From assembly GCA_036260415.1 (NCBI GenBank), contig DASZZX010000024.1:1-12096 (forward strand): a stretch of 12,096 bases of DNA, read 5' to 3'. Each line of letters starts with the position of its first letter. Within the stretch, counting starts at the first letter, position 1. This DNA comes from DASZZX01 sp036260415. GTDB lineage: Bacteria > Actinomycetota > Nitriliruptoria > Nitriliruptorales > JAHWKO01. The notes beneath the pieces were generated by a model, which saw nothing but the letters and a program-made list of their open reading frames with translations, searched no databases and was not told the DNA's origin. The position numbers were made by a program, and so were the translations under genes. Positions 1-7,766 of this stretch are shown piece after piece.

Positions 1-2
1 CC

Positions 3-62
3 CCACGTCGTCAGGGACGCGCTCCCAGCCCACCTGGGGCAGCGGCGGAGGTGGGCACGTGA
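3..62 (+). CDS. 3' end of an upstream gene, possibly nuoI (partial)
   Basis: Reading from base 3, an open frame runs from the window edge to a TGA at 60-62 that overlaps the GTG start of nuoJ (GTGA, 59-62). The same kind of stop/start overlap is used at the other junctions of this cluster, which favours this frame. The visible tail (about 19 residues, rich in Pro, Ala and Gly) has no diagnostic motif. nuoI usually precedes nuoJ, so the identity is inferred from gene order only. The other two forward frames are also open here, so the call is tentative. Confidence 0.4.
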   Translation, partial: PRRQGRAPSPPGAAAEVGT

Positions 63-724
63 CCCGAGCGCTGCTGGTCGAGGTGGCCTTCTGGGTCTTC
101 GCGCTCGCTGCGTTGGTGAGCGGCTGGCGCGTGTTCCGCACGGACTCGATGGTGCGGGCGTCGTTCCTGCTGCTCACCTCCTTCCTGAACGTCGGGGGGA
201 TCCTGTTGCTGTTGTCGGCCGAGTACCTCGGGCTGGCGCTGCTGTTCATGATGGCCGTCGAGATGATGGTCATGGCGGTCTTCATGGTCATGTTCATGAT
301 GAACCCGGCCGGCCTGAACCCCATGCAGATGGTCCACCAGCACGCAGCCGCGGTGGGCGCGGGTGTGGTGATGTTCGGTGGGATGGCGACCGTCGCGTTC
401 GCGGCGGCCTTCCCCGACCGGCCGGTGCGGACCTCGCACGGCCTGATCGAGAGCCTGGGCTCGGAGCTGCTGGGCGACTCGATGCTGGTGTTCCAGTCGG
501 CCGGTGTGACGCTGCTCGCCGCGATGGTGGGCGCGGTCGCCCTGGCCAGCCGACGCGGCCGCTTCGGCGATGGTGACGAGGGGTCCGTGCCGCCCCCGCT
601 CGATCCGCACGCGTCGCCGGACGTCACCGCCGCGGGCCGCGGCGACGGAGCCCACGGCCACCACGCCCACGTCGCAGGCCACGAAGACCACGGCGGCCAC
701 GGCGGCCACGAAGGCCACGGATGA
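59..724 (+). CDS. nuoJ: NADH-quinone oxidoreductase subunit J (divergent, His-rich tail)
   Basis: Membrane subunit of respiratory complex I, 221 aa. NuoJ lies between NuoH/NuoA and the antiporter-like subunits and helps pass the quinone-reduction signal along the proton-pumping arm. The start is GTG 59, with GGAGGTG at 47-53 about 5 nt upstream. Hydrophobic segments lie at about residues 5-26, 34-53, 55-81, 98-118 and 143-163. The third is unusually Met-rich (11 Met between residues 64 and 91) and carries Glu68. The usual Y-(V/A)-G-A motif of NuoJ TM3, linked to its pi-bulge, is replaced by A-V-E-M. The C-terminal tail from about residue 165 is hydrophilic and has 9 His in the last 23 residues. 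The stop overlaps the nuoK start as ATGA. Identity rests on position before nuoK, size, the membrane pattern and moderate similarity in TM2-TM3; this is a divergent member. Confidence 0.88.
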   Translation: MTRALLVEVAFWVFALAALVSGWRVFRTDSMVRASFLLLTSFLNVGGILLLLSAEYLGLALLFMMAVEMMVMAVFMVMFMMNPAGLNPMQMVHQHAAAVGAGVVMFGGMATVAFAAAFPDRPVRTSHGLIESLGSELLGDSMLVFQSAGVTLLAAMVGAVALASRRGRFGDGDEGSVPPPLDPHASPDVTAAGRGDGAHGHHAHVAGHEDHGGHGGHEGHG

Positions 725-1026
725 CGCTGACCACGCTGCTGCTCGTCGCTGGGGCGTTGCTGGCCATCGGTGTCTACGGGGCGCTGTCCCAGCAGTCGTT
801 CGTCATGCTGATGATGGGCCTGGAGCTGATGCTCAACGGGGTGCTGCTGGCCGCAGCGGGGTTCTGGGCGCTCACCGCCGGTGGAGTGCCCGAGGGTCAA
901 CTGCTGGTCGTCGTCGTGCTGGTGGTCATGGCGGTCGAGATGGTGCTGGGCTTCGCCCTGGTGGTCGCCGTCTACCGTGCGCGCCAGGTCGACATGACCG
1001 AGGGCGTCGACTCGATGCGTGGCTGA
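721..1026 (+). CDS. nuoK: NADH-quinone oxidoreductase subunit K
   Basis: Small complex I membrane subunit of 101 aa, the usual family length, homologous to ND4L/MrpC. There are three membrane helices at about residues 3-22, 27-50 and 60-85. The two membrane glutamates typical of NuoK are present: Glu35 in the motif G-L-E-L-M-L-N, and Glu73 in the third helix (M-A-V-E-M). These correspond to E. coli Glu36 and Glu72, which are needed for coupled proton transfer. The ATG at 721 overlaps the nuoJ stop by 4 nt and the TGA at 1024-1026 overlaps the nuoL ATG by 1 nt, so translation is probably coupled. There is no clear separate ribosome binding site. Confidence 0.96.
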   Translation: MTLTTLLLVAGALLAIGVYGALSQQSFVMLMMGLELMLNGVLLAAAGFWALTAGGVPEGQLLVVVVLVVMAVEMVLGFALVVAVYRARQVDMTEGVDSMRG

Positions 1027-2981
1027 TGCTCTGGCTGACCTTCCTGCTGCCGGTGGCCGGCGCCTCCGCCCTGTGGCCGTGGCCGGCGATCGCGGCGCGC
1101 GGCCGCGACCCCCAGCCGGCGGACGAGGCGCGCGACCGCTGGGTGCTCGGCGTCGGGGGCGTCACGGTCGTGGTCGCCACGCTCGCGCTCGCCATGCGGG
1201 CTGCCGTCACGCGTCCGCGGAGCGTGCTGGAGTGGGGCGGCGGGCTGATCCTCACCCTCGAGGTCGACCGCACAGCCGCGGTCGTCGCCGTGCTCGTGCC
1301 CGTCGTGGCCGCGCCCATCGTCGCCTACGCCGCCGCGCACGAGCCGCACCGCGGACTGGGCCGGCTGGTCGCTCTGCTGGTCGCCTTCGTCGGCGCGATG
1401 CAGCTGCTGGTCGTGGCCGGTGACCTGCTGACCCTGCTGATCGGCTGGGAGCTCGTCGGTGCGGTGTCGTGGGCCCTGATCGGCCACGAGTGGTGGCAGC
1501 CGGAGCCCCCCGGCGCGGCCGCGCACGCCTTCAACGTGACCCGGTTCGGCGATCTGGGACTGTTCCTGGCTGCCGCGGCCGCGTTCCACGCGACCGGGTC
1601 GTTGCGCTACGCGGACCTCGGCGCGCTGGACGGGGCGGCGTTGCACGTGGTCGTCGCCGGGAGCGTGCTGGCGGCCGCGGCCAAGTCCGCGCAGGTGCCG
1701 TTCTCGCCGTGGCTGTTCTCCGCCATGCGCGGCCCCACACCGGTGTCGGCGCTGCTGCACGCCGCCACCATGGTCGCAGCCGGCGCGTACCTGCTCGCCC
1801 GCCTGCAACCCGTGCTCGCCATGGCCTGGTGGTTCGGGCCGACGGCGATCGGACTCGGCCTCGCGACCGCCCTGACCGGCGGTGTGGTGGCGGCGCTGCA
1901 CCCCCGGGCGAAGGAGCTGCTCGCCGCGTCGACCTCCGCGCAGTACGGCTTGATGTTCGTCGCCGTCGGCGCCGGGTCGACCGCCGCCGGCCTCGCGCAC
2001 CTGGTCGCCCACGCGGCGTTCAAGTCGCTGCTGTTCCTCGCCGCTGGCGTGGCCATCGCCGCGGTCGGCAGCGGCCGGCTCGGACGCATGCGTCTGGGAG
2101 CGCCGCTGCGGACGGTGGCTTTGCTGACCCTCACCGGCACGCTCGCCCTGGCCGCGATCCCTCCGCTTGGCGGGGCGTGGACCAAGGAGGAGGTCGTCGC
2201 CGCTGCCGGTGAGCGCGCCCCCTGGGTCGCGCTGCTCACGATCGCCGCGGGAGGCCTCAGCGCGTTCTACGCTGCGCGCTTCCAGCTGCTGGCCTACGGC
2301 CCGACGCGACGTGACGGCGCCCTGCGCCACGTCCGGCCGCCGGGCCGCACCGAGACGATCGCCATCGGCGTGCTCGCGACGTTCACGGTGGCGCTGGGGC
2401 TCCTCTGGATCCCAGGAGCCGGGCAGCTCGTGGAGACCGTCGCCGGTGGCACGCTGCCCGAGGGCAGGGCCTGGGAGCTCGTGGTCTCGCTGCTGCTGGT
2501 CGGCGCCGGGACGTACGCCGCCGTGGTGCTCGCCCGCCGACAGCAGCTGGCGACGCTCGGCACGTCCCCGCACGGTGCGGCCGACTGGCTCGGCATCCCG
2601 ACCCTCGCGCAGGCCGCCGTGATCGATCCCACGCTGGCGCTGTGCAGGACGCTCGCCCGCTTCGACGACCGCGTCGTGGACGCCGGCGTGCGCGCAGCGG
2701 CGGCGGTCGCGCGTGCGGGTTCGCGCCTCGTCACGACGCTGAGTGGACGCGGGGTCGACGGTGCCGTGGAAGCGCTTGCCGCCGCGGCACGGCGTGCCGC
2801 CGGGGCCGGCAGCCGCTTCGACGACGCCGGCGTCGACGGGGTCGTCGAAGCGCTCGCGGCCGGGGTGGGGGCCGCCGGGCGCGACAGCCGCCGGCTGCAG
2901 ACCGGCTACGCCCACCACTACTACGTCATCGTCGCAGCCGGCGCGGTCGTCACCGTGGTCGCGCTGGCGTTGTGGGCGTAG
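1026..2981 (+). CDS. nuoL: NADH-quinone oxidoreductase subunit L
   Basis: Distal antiporter-like subunit of complex I, 651 aa. I use the ATG at 1026, which overlaps the nuoK stop by 1 nt; the frame is open further upstream but that part lies over nuoK and nuoJ. Proton-channel residues are visible: Glu142 in G-W-E-L-V-G (TM5), Lys220 in A-K-S-A-Q-V-P-F (TM7), His245 in the segment P-T-P-V-S-A-L-L-H-A-A-T, Lys333 in H-A-A-F-K-S-L-L-F and Lys387 in W-T-K-E-E. The usual P-L-H-T-W-L after the TM7 lysine reads P-F-S-P-W-L, so that region is a variant. The C-terminus (about 485-651) should hold the lateral amphipathic helix and the last membrane helix (632-650). It contains an internal repeat of about 21-26 residues (three degenerate copies, 551-623). 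The stop is 3 nt before nuoM. Confidence 0.95.
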   Translation: MLWLTFLLPVAGASALWPWPAIAARGRDPQPADEARDRWVLGVGGVTVVVATLALAMRAAVTRPRSVLEWGGGLILTLEVDRTAAVVAVLVPVVAAPIVAYAAAHEPHRGLGRLVALLVAFVGAMQLLVVAGDLLTLLIGWELVGAVSWALIGHEWWQPEPPGAAAHAFNVTRFGDLGLFLAAAAAFHATGSLRYADLGALDGAALHVVVAGSVLAAAAKSAQVPFSPWLFSAMRGPTPVSALLHAATMVAAGAYLLARLQPVLAMAWWFGPTAIGLGLATALTGGVVAALHPRAKELLAASTSAQYGLMFVAVGAGSTAAGLAHLVAHAAFKSLLFLAAGVAIAAVGSGRLGRMRLGAPLRTVALLTLTGTLALAAIPPLGGAWTKEEVVAAAGERAPWVALLTIAAGGLSAFYAARFQLLAYGPTRRDGALRHVRPPGRTETIAIGVLATFTVALGLLWIPGAGQLVETVAGGTLPEGRAWELVVSLLLVGAGTYAAVVLARRQQLATLGTSPHGAADWLGIPTLAQAAVIDPTLALCRTLARFDDRVVDAGVRAAAAVARAGSRLVTTLSGRGVDGAVEALAAAARRAAGAGSRFDDAGVDGVVEALAAGVGAAGRDSRRLQTGYAHHYYVIVAAGAVVTVVALALWA

Positions 2982-2984
2982 CTG

Positions 2985-4475
2985 ATGCTGACCGCCACCA
3001 TCCTCGTGCCACTGATCGGCGCGGTCGCTCTCGGGTCGGCCCGCGGGGTGTCCGAGCGGGCGGCGCGGGCAGGGGCGGTCACCATCGCCGCCGTTCCGCT
3101 CGCGCTGCTGATCGCGGCGTGGTCACGGTTCGACCCCGGCAGCGGCCGGCTGTTCCAGCTCGTGGAGGCCGCACCGTGGATACCGACCCTCGGCGTTGCC
3201 TACCGGGTCGGGGTGGACGGCGTCGCGCTCGTGATCGCGACCGCCAGCGCGTTGCTGTTCACCGTCTCGGCCGCCTACCCCGCCGACACCCGTGACCGTC
3301 CGCGGCACTACTACGCCTGGCTGCTGTTCCTCGAAGCCGTTTCGCTCGGCGTGTTCCTCGCGCTCGACCTGCTGCTGTTCTACGTCTTCTTCGACCTGTC
3401 GCTGGTCGGCATGTACTTCCTGATCGGTGAGTGGGGTCACGGCGACGCCAAACGGTCGGCGCTGAAGTTCTTCCTCTTCACGCTGGCGGGCTCGCTCACG
3501 ATGCTGCTGGGGATCCTGGGCCTGGCTCTCGCCACCGAGCCGCTCACCTTCGACATGGCCACGCTCATCCGCCACCAGCCGCTGGCCGGGGAGGGCCTCC
3601 GGTCCAGCCTCGTGCTGCTGGGTCTGCTGTTCGGGCTCGGGGTCAAGACGCCGGTGGTACCGCTCCACACCTGGCTGCCGCCAGCGCACGTCGACGCCCC
3701 CGGCCCCGCCTCGGCCATCCTGGCCGGCGTCCTGCTGAAGATGGGCACCTACGGGATGATCCGCATCCCGTTCGCGATGATGCGCGCGACCTTCGCCCAG
3801 TGGGCGCTGGTGCTGGCGGTCATCGGCGTGATCAGCGCCGTCTACGGCGCGCTGGTCGCCCTGGGGCAGTCCAACCTCAAGCGCCGCATCGCCTACACCT
3901 CCGTCAACCACATGGGCTACGTCGTGCTCGCCATCGCCGCAGCCGGCGGGGTGCTCGCGGGGGACGAGCCCGGTCGGGAGCTTGCGATCACCGGTGCGAC
4001 CACGCAGATGGTCGCCCACGGCCTGGTCACCGGCGCGCTGTTCCTGGTCGCCGGCTCCTTCTGGCAGCGGACCCAGGACTACGACATCGACGCCTACGGC
4101 GGCCTTGCCCGGCCGGCACCTGCGCTGACGGGCGTGACCACGGTCGCGGCGTTCGCCAGCCTCGGCCTGCCCGGGTTGGCGCAGTTCGTGGCCGAGTTCC
4201 AGATCTTCGTGGGCACGTTCTCGGTCTACCCGGCGTTGGCCGCCGTCGCGCTGCTCGGCGTGCTCATCACCGCCGCCCTGTTCCTGCAGCTGCTGCAGAA
4301 GATCTTCCTTGGCGACCTGCCGGCTCGGTGGGCCGACTTCCCCGACCTGCACCGCTCGGAGGCCGTGACCCTTGGCGTGCTGGTCGCTCTGATCGTCGCC
4401 ATCGGGGTCTACCCACGCTGGCTGCTGGACGCCATCGCCGGCTCCAGCCGCATCCTGATCGGCGGCGGATCGTGA
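2985..4475 (+). CDS. nuoM: NADH-quinone oxidoreductase subunit M
   Basis: Antiporter-like proton-pumping subunit of complex I, 496 aa, a normal NuoM length. The ATG at 2985 follows the nuoL stop by 3 nt with no strong Shine-Dalgarno sequence, so coupling is likely. Family hallmarks are Lys221 in V-K-T-P-V-V-P-L-H-T-W-L-P (TM7), A-H-V-D-A-P-G, Lys252 in L-L-K-M-G-T-Y-G (TM8), N-L-K-R-R-I-A-Y-T-S-V, His346 in A-H-G-L-V-T-G-A-L-F-L, and Glu404 in F-V-A-E-F (TM12). The TM5 glutamate (E. coli Glu144, in F-W-E/F-F-E) is replaced by aspartate, Asp137, in V-F-F-D-L-S-L-V-G-M-Y-F. The acid is kept but one carbon shorter. The TGA at 4473-4475 overlaps the nuoN ATG. Confidence 0.96.
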   Translation: MLTATILVPLIGAVALGSARGVSERAARAGAVTIAAVPLALLIAAWSRFDPGSGRLFQLVEAAPWIPTLGVAYRVGVDGVALVIATASALLFTVSAAYPADTRDRPRHYYAWLLFLEAVSLGVFLALDLLLFYVFFDLSLVGMYFLIGEWGHGDAKRSALKFFLFTLAGSLTMLLGILGLALATEPLTFDMATLIRHQPLAGEGLRSSLVLLGLLFGLGVKTPVVPLHTWLPPAHVDAPGPASAILAGVLLKMGTYGMIRIPFAMMRATFAQWALVLAVIGVISAVYGALVALGQSNLKRRIAYTSVNHMGYVVLAIAAAGGVLAGDEPGRELAITGATTQMVAHGLVTGALFLVAGSFWQRTQDYDIDAYGGLARPAPALTGVTTVAAFASLGLPGLAQFVAEFQIFVGTFSVYPALAAVALLGVLITAALFLQLLQKIFLGDLPARWADFPDLHRSEAVTLGVLVALIVAIGVYPRWLLDAIAGSSRILIGGGS

Positions 4476-5893
4476 TGCCGGTCGGTCACCTGGTCCCGGA
4501 GATCGTGCTGGTCGCCGGAGCCGTCACGACGTTGCTCGCCGTGCTGGCCGTGCCGCGGCGGCTGCAGTGGATCGGCGCCCCGCTCGCGCTGGCCACCCTC
4601 GCCACCAGCGCCTGGTTCGCGGTCGACCTGGCCAGCGACGCTGCGCAGCAGATCACGTTCTTCGGCACCTGGGCGATCGACGGGGCGACGACGTGGGCAC
4701 GCGGCGTCGTCCTGCTGGCCACGGCGGTCGTCGTGGTGATGTCCCCCGAGTGGTTCGCGCGTGACCCCCGCCACGGCGAGTACTACCCGCTGCTGGTCCT
4801 GTCGGCCCTGGGCGCCACCCTCGTTGCCGGAGCGGCCGACACGATGCAGTTGGTCATCGGCGTGCTGCTGTCCTCGGTCACCGGCTACACGCTCGCCGGC
4901 TACCACCGCCGCTCGGCCCTGTCGGTCGAGGCTGCGATGAAGTACTTCCTGGTCGGAGCGCTGGCGAACACGCTGCTGACGTTGGGCGTCGTGCTGCTGT
5001 TCGGCATGGTGGGCAGCACCCTGTACGAGGCCACCGCCGCGGGGTTGGCGGGCCGGGCGACCGACCCGATCGCCGCCGTCGCCGCCGCGGCCGCGGTCGG
5101 CGTCGGTCTCGCGTTCAAGCTCGGAGCGGTTCCCGCCCACGCCTGGCTGCCCGACATCGCGCAGGGGGCACCGGCGCCGTCCGCCGCGTTGCTCACCGTG
5201 GTCCCGAAGGTGGGCGGGCTGGTCGCGCTCGCCCGTTTCGTGCAACTGCTGCCCGTCGAGCAGGTCGGCTGGCGGCCCTGGGCCGCGCTGGTCGCCGCCG
5301 CGACCATGACCCTCGGCAACCTGGCCGCCCTCTGGCAGGACGATCTGCGCCGCCTGTTGGGCTGGTCGAGCGTGTCGCAGTCGGGCTACGCGATCATGGC
5401 GGTGGTCGCGCTCGGCCGGTCCGACCTCGCCGTGCCTGCGCTGCTGTACTTCCTGCTCGCCTACGTGCTGGCCAACCTCGCCGCGTTCGCGGTGGTGACC
5501 GAGCTGCGTGGACGCACCGCCCTCGACGCGTACGCGGGCCTGGCACGGCGACGGCCGCTCCTCGCGGCCGTGCTGGTCGTCAGCTTCCTGTCGCTGGTCG
5601 GCATCCCTCCGCTCGCCGGCTTCGCGGGCAAGCTGGCACTGTTCGGCGCCGTCATCGAGGGCGGCTACGCGTGGCTCGCCGGCGTGGCGGTGGCCAACAC
5701 CGTGGTGTCGCTGTTCTACTACCTGCGGGTGCTCGGCCCTTTGTACTTCGAGGTGCGCCGGGAGCCCGTGCCCGTGCTGGGACGCTGGGCCGGGACGGCT
5801 GCCGGCGTGACGGCGGTCGCGGTCGTCGCCGTGGGTGTCGTCGCGGAGCCCGCGTTCGACGCGTTGAGCGACGTGCTGCTGTTGCCGCACTGA
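4475..5893 (+). CDS. nuoN: NADH-quinone oxidoreductase subunit N
   Basis: Third antiporter-like subunit of complex I, 472 aa, slightly shorter than average for NuoN. The ATG at 4475 overlaps the nuoM stop by 1 nt; a GTG directly before it (4472) is possible but less typical, and GGCGGCGGA lies just upstream. Features supporting NuoN are V-E-A-A-M-K-Y-F-L-V-G-A (151-162), Lys215 in A-F-K-L-G-A-V-P-A-H-A-W (TM7), G-A-P-A-P-S-A with Lys245 (TM8), L-R-R-L-L-G-W-S-S-V (291-300) and Lys386 in L-A-G-F-A-G-K (TM12). The TM5 glutamate (E. coli Glu133, in G-L-E-L-L-S) aligns without gaps to Leu131 in I-G-V-L-L-S-S, so this acidic residue is lost. It is the last gene of the complex I operon; a minus-strand gene converges on it after 63 nt. 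Confidence 0.94.
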   Translation: MPVGHLVPEIVLVAGAVTTLLAVLAVPRRLQWIGAPLALATLATSAWFAVDLASDAAQQITFFGTWAIDGATTWARGVVLLATAVVVVMSPEWFARDPRHGEYYPLLVLSALGATLVAGAADTMQLVIGVLLSSVTGYTLAGYHRRSALSVEAAMKYFLVGALANTLLTLGVVLLFGMVGSTLYEATAAGLAGRATDPIAAVAAAAAVGVGLAFKLGAVPAHAWLPDIAQGAPAPSAALLTVVPKVGGLVALARFVQLLPVEQVGWRPWAALVAAATMTLGNLAALWQDDLRRLLGWSSVSQSGYAIMAVVALGRSDLAVPALLYFLLAYVLANLAAFAVVTELRGRTALDAYAGLARRRPLLAAVLVVSFLSLVGIPPLAGFAGKLALFGAVIEGGYAWLAGVAVANTVVSLFYYLRVLGPLYFEVRREPVPVLGRWAGTAAGVTAVAVVAVGVVAEPAFDALSDVLLLPH

Positions 5894-5911
5894 CGGCTCA
5901 GGCGCCGACCG

Positions 5912-5941
5912 GGCGAGGCGTCGCCGCCTGCCACCGCGGTG
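5912..5941. terminator. Possible hairpins between convergent operons
   Basis: The 63-base gap between the nuoN stop and the convergent permease stop holds a 5-bp stem (GGCGA/TCGCC, 5912-5925, 4-nt loop) and a perfect 10-base palindrome, CACCGCGGTG (5932-5941). No T-run follows either one. The location fits a bidirectional terminator, but such small GC-rich hairpins are common in this DNA, so the call is weak. Confidence 0.25.
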
Positions 5942-5956
5942 CCTGCTGCAGCCGTC

Positions 5957-6766
5957 TCAGGTCCCGATGTCGCGGCGGTCGAAGCTCCACGCGGCCACCG
6001 CCACCAGCAGCAGCGTGGCCGCCGCCAGCGTGCCGGCGTGGAGCGGGTCGAGCCCGTTCACCAGCGGCTGGTTGCCGCGGTACAGGTAGAACGGCGACGC
6101 GGGACGGACACCCGCCAGCGAGTCGACGAGCGGGGCGAAGGAGTCCACGAGGTAGCCGGCCACCGCCACCGCGGCGGTCACACCGAGCGACAGCCCGCGC
6201 CGACCGGTCGCGCCGGCGATCGCGAGCGCCAACGCCGCCAGCGCCCACGTGAGCAGGACCAGCGACACGCAGGCCGCCGCGAGCTGCGCCACCCCCATGT
6301 CGAGCCTCACCGCCGCCACGCCGACCACGAGCGTGGTGAACAGCAGCACCGCCAGCACGACGACCAGCAGGGCCACGGCCCCGGCCTTCTCCAGGATCAC
6401 CCGGCGGCGCGAGACCGGTGCCGACAGCAGCAGTTCGAGGCGACCGGCCGCCTCTTCCCCGGCGGTCGCGGCGGTCACGGCACCCACCGCGAACAGCAGC
6501 AGCACCAGGGGCGCGATCAGAGCGAACAGGCGCCCGTCGAGGTACCCGGCGGGAGACAGGAAGACGTCGCCCGACGCCCCGAACACGGCCAACACCCCCT
6601 CCGGCACGCTCTCCAGCAGCTGCTGGAGCTCCGTGGGGTCGGGCAGGGCCGGCCACAGCCCGACCGTGAACGCGGCCATGGCGATCACGCCCAGCACCCA
6701 GCCCACCATGCCCCGACGGCGGGCGTGGAGCGTGTAGCCCGCGACGCTGCGTGGTGCCCGTGCCAC
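5957..6766 (-). CDS. ABC-2 type transporter permease
   Basis: Integral membrane subunit of an ABC exporter of the ABC-2 class, 269 aa from GTG 6766. I prefer this start because GGAGG (minus strand, 6776-6772) lies 5 nt before it; GTG 6772 gives two more residues but has no site. Hydrophobic segments number six: near the N-terminus (about 22-38), then about 80-100, 127-150, 160-187, 193-210 and 242-260. The segment between the second and third, with E-E-A-A-G-R-L-E-L-L-L-S-A-P-V-S-R, matches the conserved cytoplasmic coupling region of ABC-2 permeases (typically E-x-x-x-G-T-L-E-x-L-L-x-x-P). The ATPase gene ends 24 nt upstream on the same strand, so the two very likely form one transporter. 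The substrate cannot be read from the sequence; relatives export drugs, lipids or peptides. Confidence 0.88.
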   Translation of the reverse strand: MARAPRSVAGYTLHARRRGMVGWVLGVIAMAAFTVGLWPALPDPTELQQLLESVPEGVLAVFGASGDVFLSPAGYLDGRLFALIAPLVLLLFAVGAVTAATAGEEAAGRLELLLSAPVSRRRVILEKAGAVALLVVVLAVLLFTTLVVGVAAVRLDMGVAQLAAACVSLVLLTWALAALALAIAGATGRRGLSLGVTAAVAVAGYLVDSFAPLVDSLAGVRPASPFYLYRGNQPLVNGLDPLHAGTLAAATLLLVAVAAWSFDRRDIGT

Positions 6767-6790
6767 GATCACCTCCGGCTGGTCGGGTGG

Positions 6791-7684
6791 CTACCCGCCC
6801 GGGCCCTCCGAGTAGTAGGCGAGGAAGATCTCCTCCAGGTCGGGTTCGCGGCTGGTGAGCGTCACCACCTCGAAGCCGGCCGCCGCCTTGACCAGCGCGT
6901 CGACGCTGCCGTCCACCAGGAACCGACCCAGCGCCCCGTCGATCTCCACCTCACTGACACCGGGGAGTTCCGCGAAGCGTTCCGGCGGCACGGGAGCGGC
7001 GAACAGAATCTCGACGCGCCGCACCGCCCGTGACCGCAGCGCCCTGACGTCGTCGACCACGACGAGCCGACCGTCACGGATGATCCCCACGCGGTCGGCG
7101 ACCGCCTCGACCTCGTCCAGCGCATGCGACGACAGGAACACGGTCCGACCCTCAGCACGGGTCTCGCGCAGCAGCCGGTGCAGCTCCTGGCGGAGCAGCG
7201 GGTCGAGGCCCGAGGTCGGCTCGTCGAGGATCACCAGCTGCGGCTCGTGCACGAACGCCTGCAGGACCCCGACCTTCCGCCGGTTCCCGGACGACAGGTC
7301 ACGGATCCGGCGGTCGAGGCGCAGGTCGAAGCGCTCGGCGAGCGGCCCGATCCGGTCGCCTCCCGCGCCGCCGCGGAGGTGGGAGAACCAGGCGAGGTGA
7401 TCGCCTGCGGTCAGGTCGTCGTAGAGCGCGAGGTCGCCCGGCAGGTAGCCCAGGTCGCGTCGCAGGGCAAGGCCGTCGCGGCGCGGGTCGCGGCCGAGGA
7501 CCTCCACCCGACCGCGGGTGGGACGCAGCAGGTCGAGGAGCAGGCGGATAGTGGTGGTCTTGCCGGCACCGTTGGGGCCGATGAAGCCGAACACCTCGCC
7601 GGCGCGGACCTCGAGGTCGAGGTCGACCACGCCACGGACGGGGCCGTAAAACTTGGTGAGCGCCTCGGTCCGGATCGTCGCCAT
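6791..7684 (-). CDS. ABC transporter ATP-binding protein
   Basis: Cytoplasmic ATPase that powers the neighbouring permease, 297 aa from ATG 7684. Motifs in order: Walker A G-P-N-G-A-G-K-T-T (36-44), a Q-loop region reading L-G-Y-L-P-G-D with Gly in place of Gln (as in many DrrA/CcmA-like exporters), signature L-S-S-G-N-R-R-K (130-137), Walker B L-V-I-L-D-E-P-T-S-G-L-D (150-161) with catalytic Glu155, and the switch histidine His187 in S-S-H-A-L-D. The C-terminal 75 residues form the short accessory domain usual in ABC-2 drug-exporter ATPases. The frame is open upstream to 7999, but homology begins at the ATG and the extension overlaps the next gene. No good Shine-Dalgarno sequence precedes this ATG, so a leaderless or coupled start is possible. 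The DUF6504 gene lies 82 nt upstream on the same strand. Confidence 0.94.
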   Translation of the reverse strand: MATIRTEALTKFYGPVRGVVDLDLEVRAGEVFGFIGPNGAGKTTTIRLLLDLLRPTRGRVEVLGRDPRRDGLALRRDLGYLPGDLALYDDLTAGDHLAWFSHLRGGAGGDRIGPLAERFDLRLDRRIRDLSSGNRRKVGVLQAFVHEPQLVILDEPTSGLDPLLRQELHRLLRETRAEGRTVFLSSHALDEVEAVADRVGIIRDGRLVVVDDVRALRSRAVRRVEILFAAPVPPERFAELPGVSEVEIDGALGRFLVDGSVDALVKAAAGFEVVTLTSREPDLEEIFLAYYSEGPGG

Positions 7685-7766
7685 GGGTTGCAGTGAAGCA
7701 CCCCGGCAGACGCGTCCGTGAGAGGCGGCAGCAGCGGAGAGAGAGGCGACCGCCGCTCGTCCAGGT

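Noticed and set aside
570..1025. Upstream extension of the nuoL frame over nuoJ and nuoK
   Set aside because: The extension is Arg/Ala/Thr-rich and overlaps two conserved genes; NuoL homology begins at the ATG at 1026.
972..2918. Long minus-strand open frame (648 codons) opposite nuoL
   Set aside because: It is a shadow of nuoL in GC-rich DNA: composition is dominated by Arg, Gly, Gln and His, with no motif, and the opposite strand encodes a clear NuoL.
3123..5890. Long minus-strand open frames opposite nuoM and nuoN
   Set aside because: Same shadow effect; low-complexity Gln/Arg/His-rich translations with no family resemblance, against well-conserved membrane proteins on the plus strand.
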